64,000 nt of DNA from assembly GCF_030247195.1 (NCBI RefSeq), contig NC_080672.1:157735167-157799166 (forward strand). Direction: 5' to 3'. Of the stretch, positions 12,306 to 25,989 are shown piece by piece (the first letter of the stretch is position 1; each line of letters opens with the position of its first letter). A model generated the notes under the pieces. The model did not search any database. It was not told the origin of the DNA and worked only from the letters and a program-made list of their open reading frames with translations. The position numbers were made by a program, and so were the translations under genes. Source of the DNA: Topomyia yanbarensis. Lineage: Eukaryota > Arthropoda > Insecta > Diptera > Culicidae.

Positions 12306-12447
12306 TAGGGTTCGTCGCGTTTGCGGTATTTACCACAACCACGCGGGAATTACCAATTTTGCACCAGTAATTTTGCAGAGCGGTAAGACAATTTTTATAA
12401 ATATGGAAAATAAACATTTACCGCATGGTATTACCGCAACCGCATTT
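12306..12447. repeat. Left-end fragment related to the hAT-type element at 56984
   Basis: Begins TAGGGTTCGTCGCG like the left terminus at 56984, and is followed by several GCGGTA/TACCGC words (near 12325, 12420 and 12432). No matching right terminus or TSD was found, so this is a truncated or deleted copy. Confidence 0.6.
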
Positions 12448-12562
12448 TTCAATGTTCGTATAACTTTTTGGAAAGGATCCTTTTACATGTCTTTAATCCC
12501 TTCATGCCAATGTTGTTTGTGGACAACAACGTTTTTAAACAGCTATAACTTTTGTTTCGTTG

Positions 12563-12624
12563 ACTTGTTGATTTTTCTCGGTGAAAATGATTTGTTTCAT
12601 TTTCACCGAGATAAATCAACAAGT
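12563..12624. repeat. 28-bp hairpin
   Basis: The arms at 12563-12590 and 12597-12624 are inverted copies with one mismatch and a 6-base loop, around TCTCGGTGAAAATGA. The surrounding sequence is repeat-like. Its role is unknown. Confidence 0.7.
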
Positions 12625-13831
12625 CCACGAAATAAATATGTTTCGGTGACCATAAAATCTTAAAGCTATAACTTTTGATTGAGGCAAGATTTGGCCACAA
12701 AAACAAATAAGGTTAATAAATGTGATTGCCTTTCATTTGAGTATTAACAGTTACAAGGATCAGCTATAAAAATGATGTTCTTGCAATAAGTCTGATGGGA
12801 TTCTGATGAAGCAGTGCTGCCAGGGAAAGTTTACGTTAACGACGGAAAATGAATTTTTCATATATCTTCGGTAGAAACGGTGTTGAAAACTGATAAAACT
12901 TATCGATTTTGAGTGTCTTATTGTAAATATTCTAGGAGAGTTTTATTCACCTTTGGAGGGAAGCAGCTATCATTATTTAAAAAAAGCTTTTAGTGTTTCT
13001 TAACCCCACCGTTTTCAAGGAAAAAAATAGTTTTGAACCCCTACATGCACTAGAAAAAAGTTGGGATTGAAAAGGTTCACATGTTTAATTTCCAAGCTAT
13101 GCATAATTGTGTGCGTAAAGAAGGGACTTTTTGCAATTTTCTGGATTAATTGTTAAACACAAACGTTCTGTATGTCGAGCTTATACGAATACCTTTCGAA
13201 CGAGCTATAGATTGTTAAAATTGGACTATTATCAAAACAGATTGAATACGGACGAAAGATTTTTATCATTTCCCGTAGCTAGGAATAAGACGAAAAACCG
13301 GCAATCATTCATTAACGCCAAAACGGATTTAATGGATGCATTATTCCCCTATAAATGAGATATTTCCATAAATTTTCTTTTAAGTGATTGGATTGAGATA
13401 TTGCCTTTATCACATTTATAGCTCTTATCTTGGCAAACAACTTTACTGAAGGCACCAAATATCTATCTTAAATAATTTAAAAGTTATAGTATGTTGTTTG
13501 TAATCTATTTAACCCTTCACAAGGCCTAGAGTTTGGGGCTAATAATGTTATATTAATTGAAACACATTTCTTTCACTTAGTTTAGAATATATTTACATTT
13601 ATTTCGTAATAAAAACTGTTTTGAAAAATGTGGCAACATAGTTGTCACCGCCCGGTAAAAACATCACACTCTATTGTTGAAGGATAGTATAGATATACAC
13701 CCAATCAAAAGCTTGTTTTAATTGCAGTCATGCCATTTTTGTAGTTGCTAGTTTTACTGTTTTTACCTCCACCTCCATGCAGGCCCGCGCAGATATTTTT
13801 TAAGGATATAGGGGGTTGATTTTATACGTTT

Positions 13832-13887
13832 ATGAAGAGGCGAATGACCTTAAGGTTAAAACCTCCATAATTGAAATAAAAAAAAAA
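13832..13887 (+). mobile_element. 5'-truncated SINE copy with 10-bp TSD
   Basis: Matches the 3' body of the SINE at 5712 (GAAGAGG, then GGTTAAAACCTC, then an A-run), but lacks the tRNA head. TTATACGTTT is duplicated at 13822-13831 and 13888-13897. This is 5' truncation on insertion, as expected for target-primed reverse transcription. Confidence 0.82.
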
Positions 13888-13897
13888 TTATACGTTT

Positions 13898-16097
13898 CTT
13901 TTAAAAGAAGGGTATAGAAACCTTCAATCCTCGAGGATTTTTTCTTAGATCTGGGGCTTACTTAGTGTCGGATCCAGAGGAAGGGTCCTGGCGTCCGGAC
14001 CCGCTCTGAAAATTTTTAACTTCTTGAGAAATTTTAAAACAGTTTCTATTTTAAATTCGTATGAAATTCCAAATCATTCCAAACCAGAATCGACCACCAA
14101 AACTGATTTCAATTAAATGAGGGTATTACATATTACGTACAATGAATACCTGAAAATTAAAATTTCGGACCCCCTCCGAATTTTTTTTCTGGATCTGCTC
14201 ATGAGCTTACTCTTTTGTATCAATCGACACAGATCAACATATTGGGACAATGTCGAGAAGGTATCCTCAAAAGACACCGCTGTCTCGGTTTAATATGGCT
14301 CGGTTTAATATCGGATTCCTACTGCAGTGGTTTGTAGTAAACTTAAAGACTAAACCTAAACCTCTTCCTCTTTCCAACCCTTCTCCTTACGCTGCCAACG
14401 TTGAGTATTACTTTAGTAGGGATTGTGCTCTTGTTCTTTTTATTTTGTGATAATCGTTCGTATTTCCATTGCTGCTGTTTTTTGCTTGATGTCCAACTTA
14501 TGACCTAGCTACATGTATTTACAAATACCTTCCTAGGTTTCTTACTACGACTTGTTCATATTTATCTAGTTTCTATTTAGCTGGTACTGAGAGTTCCCTG
14601 ACAGCGGAATTTCTGCCGATACCGATGCCCGTTTTCGTAAACCATTTAGATCTCAGGCACTCGGACAGATCAACAGCGGTGATTTTTTTTTGCATTATCT
14701 TACCCCGATTGTCTTCAACTTCGTGTTGCTCGTTTGTTGTTTTTAATACTTAGCTGCTGTTGCAAACTCGTTGGCCGACCTGTACTGTGTAACAGTCTAC
14801 TCACAACTGTAGCTCTTAGCGAAACTTGTCGAGATGTGAACTGATCCGGAGATGCCGACCAACTGGACTTGCATTCTTTTGCAGCCTCCCTCGCCCGGTT
14901 TCTTTGACGACTTGTTACAAGAGTGACCGAACTCAAATGACCTTTAAGTATCAAAACAGCTCGCAGTATAATTTTCTCCCTGATGAGGAAAATTTCAAAA
15001 GTAATTCAAAACCTTCAAGGAAAGGGTTTGGACCACCTCTCTCCCTTACCCCGTCCCTTTGCGCACGAGCCTGCCACTATGTCATAATGTTTTATACCAA
15101 TTATCAATGTATATCGATTTGAAACTTTACACAAGTTTATAAAAAAATTCGTTCTAGACTGTAATGTCTGTCATCTGTGGTCTTATCCTCAGAATCGAGA
15201 GGTGATTTACTATTAATCAGTAATAAACAGTAAACACCCTTCACTTATCTCTGAATTTCTGATTCAGCAGAATTTGTCTTTATATTCGCATCACCCTCAT
15301 TTGAAATACATCAAACATTAGAAAAACTGACGTTTTAAACCAAGTTTTCAGATTAAAAATTGTTGATTGTTTTTACAAATTTGTATCATGAACTTTTGGA
15401 GTGCAGAGTATTTTTTCCAAAATCGAGCTAATTTTACTGTCCAAAAGGAAACTGCCGTATTTTTAAAGAAACTCTTTACCAATCTAAAAGTTTTCCATGA
15501 ATCCCAATAAAAGAACAATGAGAAGTGTTGCCAGACTCCTAACAAATAGATTTCATAAGAGTAGAACACTGAGCACTTCATATTGCTGCGTTATCAACGA
15601 AACGAAAAGGTGGCAATATAGTTGCCACGGCCTTATAAATGGTTAAATAAACCGAATTTTACTTTGATGAAACGGAAAAGGATGATATAAGATGTATGGA
15701 TCTTGATCATTGATCGATGAAGAAAAATTCATTTGCACGAACTGTCTGGTGCTAATCATAATCCTGAAATTTTCAACCATGTTGAAGTCACTTTTGAAAG
15801 GATGTACCGTAATATAGATTAGGATATTTATTTCAAGTGGGAAGCTAAATTGGAATAGGTAGAATGTCTAGGAAACAAGGAACTGGTCACCGAAAAATTA
15901 CATAATTTACACTTACATTTGCTGAAAATATTTTTGTTTTGGAAATGCGTGGAGCTGAGACCAAATCTTAATATGATTAATAACGAGAATAAAACTCCGA
16001 AAGTGAAAGGAAATTTTGAAGAATGGCGATTTCCATTTCACTCTAGCAAGTCCTAATCTATTTTTATGAGCGTAAATTCTCAAAAAATGTTATTTAA
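13898..16097. other. Unassigned DNA
   Basis: No gene or complete element could be supported. A GTGGCAA-ATAGTTG-CAC near-palindrome appears near 13630 and near 15610, suggesting two members of a small repeat. Overlapping open frames on both strands at 14715-15122 have no recognisable domain. Confidence 0.4.
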
Positions 16098-16273
16098 ATT
16101 ACATGGGTGCGTTTCGACTTCGTCTCATCAGAAACCGACATTAACTTTTTGTCGGCATAGATTGAAACACAAAGTGTGTTTTAGTTTTAGGGATTTGCGT
16201 CAAGCCGGCGCTATTCCGACAAAAAGTTAGTGCCGGTTTCTGTTGAGACGAAGTCGAAACGCACCCATGTAAT
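16098..16273. mobile_element. MITE with very long TIRs
   Basis: The arms, beginning ATTACATGGGTGCG at 16098 and ending with its complement at 16273, pair almost along their full length of about 60 bp. They include GACTTCGTCTCATCAGAAACC and TAACTTTTTGTCGG. The short centre contains AACACAAAGTGTGTTTT. A truncated relative is at 29973-30084. No coding capacity. Confidence 0.82.
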
Positions 16274-16383
16274 AAGTAAGTAACATTTCGTAAATATCGT
16301 TTCATGCTCGATATGCTCCCTACATGTAGTATTAATACCTTCAAGTTAATTTAACGTATTCTTCCAAAATTTATGTTAAAAGG

Positions 16384-16652
<269 letters not shown>

Positions 16653-16987
16653 TTTGTAAAATGTTGTAGCGGTGCACATTTGTCTGAAATTATTTTCAAA
16701 CATTATGTTGAAGGCCATACGCTACCAAACTAAACAAAGAAGAATTCTTGCCGTCAATTTTTGTGTGATTTCTATCAATTTAACGAAAAAAAACCTGTTT
16801 TAAATTACCTAGTGGTTGCGATTGTGCCTTTCTCGTTTATCCAAACTTTGATTCAATATTCAATATAATTGTGGTGCTGTTTATTACATTCTTATTATAC
16901 TTAGTTGGTATCCCACGACTACAACGAAAGTCGACGCAGACATACTGTAAACAAAGAAGTAACTTTTTTAGCTTAATCGTCATAAGC

Positions 16988-18338
16988 CAGGGTGACCATA
17001 TCAAGCGAGTAAAAAACCAGGACAGTTCAAAGGGAACTACCTCCATCCATCACCTCTTAAGCGCTTGTGCCTTCTCCCCAGATTTTCGACAGCTAGAAAG
17101 TTCTAGGTTCTGGCAGGCAGAGCTACGGCAGTAAAAAATTTCTGCGGTCAGGCAGACATATCTCAGCCAAAAAGTCTTTCATGAAAATTCGATCACCGAG
17201 CTCTTTTCTTCGGATTTGCACACACACAGTTTTTACTTCATAGCCATCAGCGAAGGCTACATGATGTTGTTGGGAAAATCGGCAAATCATGAATTTAGCG
17301 GATGAAACCAAATCATCTGTGCAGGACGGTCCCAAGTACCTCCATACGCTATTCCTGATTTAAAAATAAGTACCTGGCAATCTCTACTGACAATCATTAA
17401 ATCACGATCTGAAATTTAGGATCGATAAAGCTGCAAAAACTACCGTTGATTACAATTTTTCCATTTTATCACTTGTTATATGAAAAACATTGGATCGGTT
17501 GGTGTAAATAATATCAGTTTGAGCACGACCTTCCATAATCCCTGTTATGTAGGATGCTAAACTCGGCAGGTTAATCGCCGTTCAGCGTCCAAGCGTGAAG
17601 CCATGTTAATCGTGGATTAGGTACTGTTTCCATTGACCCTGAATTGGTTCCTCAATCACCAGCTAGAGAGAGCACTTAGGACCGATTTCTTCACCCTCGC
17701 TTAACTTTTAAACCAGGTTCACCAGTGCGTTTAAACCTGACTTAAGCATAAAACGAGGGTGAAGAAATCGGACCTTAATGAAATTATTCCACGATAGTTA
17801 ATGATGTTCCGTCATTTCCTATTTCATGGATTAGAAAAGTATTCGCTTATTTTCAGTAAGACGAAAAAATGCCACTGGAAAGAGCTCAAGCAGAAGCAAA
17901 GTCAAATTTCGATTTGTCTTCTCAGAAACATCAAAAGGAATTCTTCGGGTTCCGGATAGAAAGACGATTTAGGCCAGGAAGAAGCTATGGTAATCATTGT
18001 TTCATCGCCATTGATAGCGGAACTGGAACCAGTTCGGTTTGTTTCGGCTGTCAAGTTTCCGTGTAAACGGACTGCAGATCATTAATATGTTATGTGCAGA
18101 CGAACGGCTTGCTCTTTTCCTTTTCAATTTTCACGTAAGAGAAGAAAGTTGCGAGATTAAAAAAGTCTGCGATCTGAACCAGACGAAATAACGCGAAGAC
18201 TTAGTAAAGAAAACTATTTTGGGCTTACAGGGCAAAAACCAGGACAAATCAAGCGTTTTCCCCGACTTCCCAGGACACCAGGACAGTCATTGAAAAACCA
18301 GAGCATGTCCTGGGAAACCAGGACGTATGGTCACCCTA
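16988..18338. mobile_element. hAT-like TIR element in the left arm
   Basis: The left end reads CAGGGTGACCATA. The right end is TATGGTCACCCTA, with further inverted matches around CCAGGACAG and its complements. The flanks are CATAAGC(C) at 16981 and CATAAGC(T) at 18339, an imperfect 7-8-bp duplication as expected for hAT elements. A hairpin MITE lies inside at 17678. A 65-codon open frame at 17869-18066 has no recognised domain. No transposase is present, so non-autonomous. Confidence 0.6.
17678..17775. mobile_element. Small hairpin MITE
   Basis: The ends AGGACCGATTTCTTCACCCTCG and the complement pair over about 22 bp, with an inner imperfect pairing around TTAAACC. Copies lie at 23502-23599 (mirror arm) and 49864-49962 (diverged). 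Confidence 0.75.
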
Positions 18339-18535
18339 CATAAGCTCAACATTTTGGAACGCTGAGCGAATGAATTTGGAAAAGATGTGTGGAGTATATG
18401 TCAGAAATCCTTCATTTTATTTCGGTATACACTTTACGCAGGTTTGGGGGTGGTCTAAAGGGGGGAGGGAGGTGATGAAGGATGAAGGTGTAAGCATAAG
18501 GGGGTGAGAGGGTGGTCGAAACAATACTCAACTGC

Positions 18536-19076
18536 ATATTTTGCCTTCCATTTGAGACTTGGTTTGACAAAATCGGGTCAGTCATGACAGAAGAACCGAT
18601 GTGACTTTAATTGTGGAATATTCCCGGAATTCGGATCTTCCGGAATTGTCAATGTTGGACAATATATTTCAAGACAGTTTGAATGGCAATCAGTGATCTA
18701 GACCTAGGAATCAAAGTAATTTGGTGATCATTTCAATAGTTTTTAGCCTCTGAAGTATTACGATTGTAACGGTTTATATGGGAAATTCCAGTGTAACCTC
18801 ACTAACCAACCTGTAACTCCGGAACCAAGAGTCAGAACCGAATGAAATTCATCAGAAGTCAATGAAATTACTGTATATTTCATTTGAAATCAAGTTTGTA
18901 AAAATTGTTCAAGAATTCGCAAGGGAATAGGTGTGATACCTAGGTGAGGACCCCAAGGAACTTGGCGAGTTCCCTGGGGTCCTCAAAAACCGTCATAGGG
19001 AGCCAATGCGGTCAAAGCTACTATGATTGGCGATTAGTGGTCTAGACCCGCTAATTCAAGTAACGTTGCACCCTTT
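18536..19076 (+). repeat. Modular mosquito repeat, left-arm copy
   Basis: Two related modules in tandem with the CCGGAACCAAGAGTCAGAACC, TTTCATTTGAAATCAAG, AACTTGGCGAGTTCC and TAGACCCGCTAATTCAAGTA blocks. The copy is interrupted at a TTAA (19077-19080) and its terminal block (GGGTCTCAGTTAAAACGTCG, CCTTTCTTTATATAAGAAAG) resumes near 19924-20012. Confidence 0.75.
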
Positions 19077-19080
19077 TTAA

Positions 19081-19923
19081 CCCTAGAACGTTGCACTTGC
19101 GTTTTCCACCCTATAACGATGCACTGGGGTACAAACGTACCCCACGCGTTTGATCGCAATTTTCGCAGGCAAAATGCAAACAAAAGAAATGTATAATACA
19201 TCATTTTCTTCGTTTCCTAATTGCGAAAAAAACTGTGTAAGTGAAAGTACGGAATTATTGCATCAATGATACATAAATTGGTTTAAACCAAAAAAGTAAA
19301 AACATAGCGGTTTTGACTTTTTTCACAAATATTACTATAACTATGTGAATTTTCAACCGATTTGAAAAAAATGAAATGATTCTGAAAGTGGAAAGAATGG
19401 TCTAGAAACAGTATAAAATGGAATTTCGATATTTTTGAAAAAGTGCAGTTGGAAGAGTGAAAGTTTAAAAATCGGGGCATGGAAAATACCACGAAATGGG
19501 GTGGAAATTGAAATGAAAAAAATATTTCTGATCAATAGTACCTTGGTAACACGTAGCGTTACTCTTACAGCAGTTACTATGCGCAAATTATACTTGCGAG
19601 CCATTGTTTTGAAAAACTATAAAAATAAACAAACAATAAAAATCAATAAATTAAATTAATTGAATAAATGATTAAGTAAAACAACCAGTATATAAACTGG
19701 TATTGTCACAAGTCACATTTCCACTGACAGCACGAATCTTCACGAAACACTAACGGCTAACTGGGGTACAAATGTACCCCACGCCAACTTTGACTCCTAC
19801 TTCTACGAAGGCTATAAGCAAACTGTCTATACCACCTTTTCCTACTCTTACTAGGAACTCTAAATTGAATTATGGTTAGGGTCCCAGGTTGGAAATGCCG
19901 AATTCTCGTCTTTACATGGCTCC
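19081..19923. mobile_element. Damaged piggyBac-like element, left-arm copy
   Basis: Preceded by TTAA (19077-19080) and starting CCCTAGAACGTTGCACTTG. It shares its inside with 53040-54481: the near-palindrome TGGGGTACAAACGTACCCCA near 19129 and 19758, the minus-strand open frame beginning MARKYNLR near 19604, and the GGAACTCTAAATTGAATTATGG block. The right terminus and its TTAA are missing, and the LINE insert of the 53-kb copy is absent. TTAA targets and CCCTAGAA-type ends are typical of piggyBac. Confidence 0.65.
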
Positions 19924-20469
19924 ATGGGATATGACACTCGTCCCTCCGGGTCTCAGTTAAAACGTCGATTTTTAAAGTGATTGCTTAGCCTTTCTTTATA
20001 TAAGAAAGACAAAACGTTTTAATTTCACCTAGCAGTGTGATGGGACATTAACAGGTCTCAGAGAAGCGCTCAAATCACCATGGGACGACATTAGTACAAA
20101 AAATCTAAAAGTTTAAACCAAATCAAAGGTAAAGCGAAAAAAATGGCCTATATAATATACGAAAAAGGAATTATTACAAATTATTCAGTCATAAAATATC
20201 TAAGTTCGTTAATCAATGCTTTACGCAGGAAAAACCATATATTCCTAAAAGGGCTATAAAGGTTGATTCGGGCCAAAAAATCGAAAAAAAAATTTATTGC
20301 ATAAATTTGACGTTTCGAAAACGAATTTTACGAAAAAACTAACGTATATTTTATAATTTAATTCAGCGATTCGCAAGATATAATGTGCGCCGCAAGCCAT
20401 GAAGAAATGCATTCTGGAGCGACGGTCACTATCCCGTTCTTAAAGATAATACAAATAAAAAATTTCAAA

Positions 20470-20807
<338 letters not shown>

Positions 20808-21353
20808 TTTGAAATTTTTTATTTGTATTATCTTTAAGAACGGGATAGTGACCGTCGCTCCAGAATGCATTTCTTCATGGCTTGCGGCGCACATTATATC
20901 TTGCGAATCGCTGAATTAAATTATAAAATATACGTTAGTTTTTTCGTAAAATTCGTTTTCGAAACGTCAAATTTATGCAATAAATTTTTTTTTCGATTTT
21001 TTGGCCCGAATCAACCTTTATAGCCCTTTTAGGAATATATGGTTTTTCCTGCGTAAAGCATTGATTAACGAACTTAGATATTTTATGACTGAATAATTTG
21101 TAATAATTCCTTTTTCGTATATTATATAGGCCATTTTTTTCGCTTTACCTTTGATTTGGTTTAAACTTTTAGATTTTTTGTACTAATGTCGTCCCATGGT
21201 GATTTGAGCGCTTCTCTGAGACCTGTTAATGTCCCATCACACTGCTAGGTGAAATTAAAACGTTTTGTCTTTCTTATATAAAGAAAGGCTAAGCAATCAC
21301 TTTAAAAATCGACGTTTTAACTGAGACCCGGAGGGACGAGTGTCATATCCCAT

Positions 21354-22196
21354 GGAGCCATGTAAAGACGAGAATTCGGCATTTCCAACCTGGGACCCTA
21401 ACCATAATTCAATTTAGAGTTCCTAGTAAGAGTAGGAAAAGGTGGTATAGACAGTTTGCTTATAGCCTTCGTAGAAGTAGGAGTCAAAGTTGGCGTGGGG
21501 TACATTTGTACCCCAGTTAGCCGTTAGTGTTTCGTGAAGATTCGTGCTGTCAGTGGAAATGTGACTTGTGACAATACCAGTTTATATACTGGTTGTTTTA
21601 CTTAATCATTTATTCAATTAATTTAATTTATTGATTTTTATTGTTTGTTTATTTTTATAGTTTTTCAAAACAATGGCTCGCAAGTATAATTTGCGCATAG
21701 TAACTGCTGTAAGAGTAACGCTACGTGTTACCAAGGTACTATTGATCAGAAATATTTTTTTCATTTCAATTTCCACCCCATTTCGTGGTATTTTCCATGC
21801 CCCGATTTTTAAACTTTCACTCTTCCAACTGCACTTTTTCAAAAATATCGAAATTCCATTTTATACTGTTTCTAGACCATTCTTTCCACTTTCAGAATCA
21901 TTTCATTTTTTTCAAATCGGTTGAAAATTCACATAGTTATAGTAATATTTGTGAAAAAAGTCAAAACCGCTATGTTTTTACTTTTTTGGTTTAAACCAAT
22001 TTATGTATCATTGATGCAATAATTCCGTACTTTCACTTACACAGTTTTTTTCGCAATTAGGAAACGAAGAAAATGATGTATTATACATTTCTTTTGTTTG
22101 CATTTTGCCTGCGAAAATTGCGATCAAACGCGTGGGGTACGTTTGTACCCCAGTGCATCGTTATAGGGTGGAAAACGCAAGTGCAACGTTCTAGGG
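21354..22196. mobile_element. Damaged piggyBac-like element, right-arm copy
   Basis: Mirror of 19081-19923, next to TTAA at 22197-22200. No difference from the left-arm copy was noticed. Confidence 0.65.
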
Positions 22197-22200
22197 TTAA

Positions 22201-22741
22201 AAAGGGTGCAACGTTACTTGAATTAGCGGGTCTAGACCACTAATCGCCAATCATAGTAGCTTTGACCGCATTGGCTCCCTATGACGGTTTTTGAGGACCC
22301 CAGGGAACTCGCCAAGTTCCTTGGGGTCCTCACCTAGGTATCACACCTATTCCCTTGCGAATTCTTGAACAATTTTTACAAACTTGATTTCAAATGAAAT
22401 ATACAGTAATTTCATTGACTTCTGATGAATTTCATTCGGTTCTGACTCTTGGTTCCGGAGTTACAGGTTGGTTAGTGAGGTTACACTGGAATTTCCCATA
22501 TAAACCGTTACAATCGTAATACTTCAGAGGCTAAAAACTATTGAAATGATCACCAAATTACTTTGATTCCTAGGTCTAGATCACTGATTGCCATTCAAAC
22601 TGTCTTGAAATATATTGTCCAACATTGACAATTCCGGAAGATCCGAATTCCGGGAATATTCCACAATTAAAGTCACATCGGTTCTTCTGTCATGACTGAC
22701 CCGATTTTGTCAAACCAAGTCTCAAATGGAAGGCAAAATAT
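22201..22741 (-). repeat. Modular mosquito repeat, right-arm copy
   Basis: Mirror of 18536-19076. Confidence 0.75.
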
Positions 22742-22938
22742 GCAGTTGAGTATTGTTTCGACCACCCTCTCACCCCCTTATGCTTACACCTTCATCCTTC
22801 ATCACCTCCCTCCCCCCTTTAGACCACCCCCAAACCTGCGTAAAGTGTATACCGAAATAAAATGAAGGATTTCTGACATATACTCCACACATCTTTTCCA
22901 AATTCATTCGCTCAGCCTTCCAAAATGTTGAGCTTATG

Positions 22939-24289
22939 TAGGGTGACCATACGTCCTGGTTTCCCAGGACATGCTCTGGTTTTTCAATGACTGTCCTGGT
23001 GTCCTGGGAAGTCGGGGAAAACGCTTGATTTGTCCTGGTTTTTGCCATGTAAGCCCAAAATAGTTTTCTTTACTAAGTCTTCGCGTTATTTCGTCTGGTT
23101 CAGATCGCAGACTTTTTTAATCTCGCAACTTTCTTCTCTTACGTGAAAATTGAAAAGGAAAAGAGCAAGCCGTTCGTCTGCACATAACATATTAATGATC
23201 TGCAGTCCGTTTACACGGAAACTTGACAGCCGAAACAAACCGAACTGGTTCCAGTTCCGCTATCAATGGCGATGAAACAATGATTACCATAGCTTCTTCC
23301 TGGCCTAAATCGTCTTTCTATCCGGAACCCGAAGAATTCCTTTTGATGTTTCTGAGAAGACAAATCGAAATTTGACTTTGCTTCTGCTTGAGCTCTTTCC
23401 AGTGGCATTTTTTCGTCTTACTGAAAATAAGCGAATACTTTTCTAATCCATGAAATAGGAAATGACGGAACATCATTAACTATCGTGGAATAATTTCATT
23501 AAGGTCCGATTTCTTCACCCTCGTTTTATGCTTAAGTCAGGTTTAAACGCACTGGTGAACCTGGTTTAAAAGTTAAGCGAGGGTGAAGAAATCGGTCCTA
23601 AGTGCTCTCTCTAGCTGGTGATTGAGGAACCAATTCAGGGTCAATGGAAACAGTACCTAATCCACGATTAACATGGCTTCACGCTTGGACGCTGAACGGC
23701 GATTAACCTGCCGAGTTTAGCATCCTACATAACAGGGATTATGGAAGGTCGTGCTCAAACTGATATTATTTACACCAACCGATCCAATGTTTTTCATATA
23801 ACAAGTGATAAAATGGAAAAATTGTAATCAACGGTAGTTTTTGCAGCTTTATCGATCCTAAATTTCAGATCGTGATTTAATGATTGTCAGTAGAGATTGC
23901 CAGGTACTTATTTTTAAATCAGGAATAGCGTATGGAGGTACTTGGGACCGTCCTACACAGATGATTTGGTTTCATCCGCTAAATTCATGATTTGCCGATT
24001 TTCCCAACAACATCATGTAGCCTTCGCTGATGGCTATGAAGTAAAAACTGTGTGTGTGCAAATCCGAAGAAAAGAGCTCGGTGATCGAATTTTCATGAAA
24101 GACTTTTTGGCTGAGATATGTCTGCCTGACCGCAGAAATTTTTTACTGCCGTAGCTCTGCCTGCCAGAACCTAGAACTTTCTAGCTGTCGAAAATCTGGG
24201 GAGAAGGCACAAGCGCTTAAGAGGTGATGGATGGAGGTAGTTCCCTTTGAACTGTCCTGGTTTTTTACTCGCTTGATATGGTCACCCTG
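22939..24289. mobile_element. hAT-like TIR element, right-arm copy
   Basis: Mirror of 16988-18338. It carries two of the three arm differences found (23047 and 23955); the third (22917) lies just outside. The 23047 change creates an ATG and lengthens a meaningless minus-strand open frame. The hairpin MITE mirror is at 23502-23599. Confidence 0.6.
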
Positions 24290-24742
24290 GCTTATGACGA
24301 TTAAGCTAAAAAAGTTACTTCTTTGTTTACAGTATGTCTGCGTCGACTTTCGTTGTAGTCGTGGGATACCAACTAAGTATAATAAGAATGTAATAAACAG
24401 CACCACAATTATATTGAATATTGAATCAAAGTTTGGATAAACGAGAAAGGCACAATCGCAACCACTAGGTAATTTAAAACAGGTTTTTTTTCGTTAAATT
24501 GATAGAAATCACACAAAAATTGACGGCAAGAATTCTTCTTTGTTTAGTTTGGTAGCGTATGGCCTTCAACATAATGTTTGAAAATAATTTCAGACAAATG
24601 TGCACCGCTACAACATTTTACAAATCTTGCGATAAAAATATGATTTTGTTTGTTTGTTTGACGAACAGATCATTTTCATGCGACAGATAGTGTGTTGGAA
24701 TCACAGTAGAACTATTATATTTAATGCTTAGTGTATACTTCG

Positions 24743-24886
24743 GCACCGTATCATAACATCCGATGTCACAACGTCAGAAGGGTGTTGCGTCACATAAGAT
24801 CCTAAAATAAATGTGCGTTACAAAATCCGGGACATTGTGACGCACATCCCTTTTCGGATGCTATGACGTACGTTATGACACGGTGC
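24743..24886. mobile_element. MITE with about 50-bp imperfect TIRs
   Basis: The left end GCACCGTATCATAAC pairs with the right end (complement GCACCGTGTCATAAC). Inner pairing continues through CATCCGA and GTGCGTCAC words. The flanks TGTATACTTC and TGTATATTTC suggest an approximately 9-10-bp TSD with one change. Non-coding. Confidence 0.65.
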
Positions 24887-25178
24887 TGTATATTTCCTTT
24901 TTATGTGATAAAATATTCACCAATAAAACATTCATTAACCCTTCTATTAAAAGCCGGTGCTACCCTGAGTACCGAAAATAATTGCCTATTCGTATGCATT
25001 GGAAATTTATCTTCATTGCCAACAATAAAGGTAGAAATTGGTAGATATTTTTGAATATGTTATTAGCTTGAAACAATGAAATATACTAAATGCAGAAAAT
25101 CGTTATGTAATGTTCATGAATCAAGTCTTTATTATTAACTATAAAAAGCTACATGATTTTAACAATTATGAGGTAGGA

Positions 25179-25669
25179 CCCTGGGACGGGACATGCGAAG
25201 ACGGTCTTCTTTTTCCCTCCCGATATTGATGTTATTGCAGGGAAAAATCCGCTTGCAAAATAATTTCAAGTAAATGCCGATGATAGTGTTGTGCCGTTGC
25301 GGCATAGATTTCTGCCGGTATTGGTATTGATTTGTGCCGAAAATAAAAGAGCTCGAAAATGACATGAATTATGTTATCATTTGTCTGAACTGTGTAAAAC
25401 AACAACCATAACTGTTGAGTAGAATAATTAAATTGCACGTGCCTTCGGTGCATTTTGCATATTTGTTTGTGCATCTACATGCATCTAAGCAACATGTTAA
25501 ATATGTTTTCTAAATACACCTTGTATACAGCCAGGATATTACGATACTACCCAGGCATTGTCCATTCCAAGAAAATGAAAATCGTCAAGAAAGGCCCGGT
25601 TCACAATGACCGGTCATTGCCAGTTCACGGTGACAGTTACATTTTTTACTTTGTACGTCCCGTCCCAGG
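25179..25669. mobile_element. Small TIR element
   Basis: The inverted ends CCTGGGACGGGAC (25180-25192) and its complement (25657-25669) bound about 490 bp. The flanking words TAGGA at both sides suggest a 5-bp TSD. No transposase. Confidence 0.5.
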
Positions 25670-25920
25670 TAGGAACCAGCTTGGTTTGGAGGTAATAAAT
25701 TTCTTTCATAACAAGTTTTTTGTTAAACAGAATCTGAATTTCTTTATCGAAAATATATTAATTTATCTTTATTTCAATTCAACACGTGTTTAAGGGCACA
25801 TAATAATACAGATATGACTTAAACAATATAGGACTATCAAAACTAAATATGGCCACCCAGTTGGTCATATGTATTTTAACGGTATAGCCGCGTTGTTGCG
25901 GGGTGATCTTGAATTTTTTT

Positions 25921-25986
25921 TAGGGCTGTGGTGCGTTATATCCATTTACCGCATTTACCGCCCGCTTCCGCACCACGACAAACCCT
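25921..25986. repeat. 66-bp miniature derivative related to the 56984 hAT-type element
   Basis: Starts TAGGGCTGTGGTGCG, ends CGCACCACGACAAACCCTA, and holds TTTACCGC words like the 56984-58370 element. No matching 8-bp TSD was found, so it may be a deletion product. Confidence 0.45.
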
Positions 25987-25989
25987 ATA

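Larger units (their letters stand above)
11460..13821. other. Unassigned DNA with repeat fragments
   Basis: No gene found. Besides the fragment at 12306 and the hairpin at 12563, the words AACCCTTCACAAGG (13510) and its reversed relative near 11520 suggest another decayed element, with boundaries not provable by eye. Confidence 0.4.

Noticed and set aside
14715..15122. Overlapping plus and minus open frames
   Set aside because: Both strands are open with no domain, splice signal or composition difference that would choose one.
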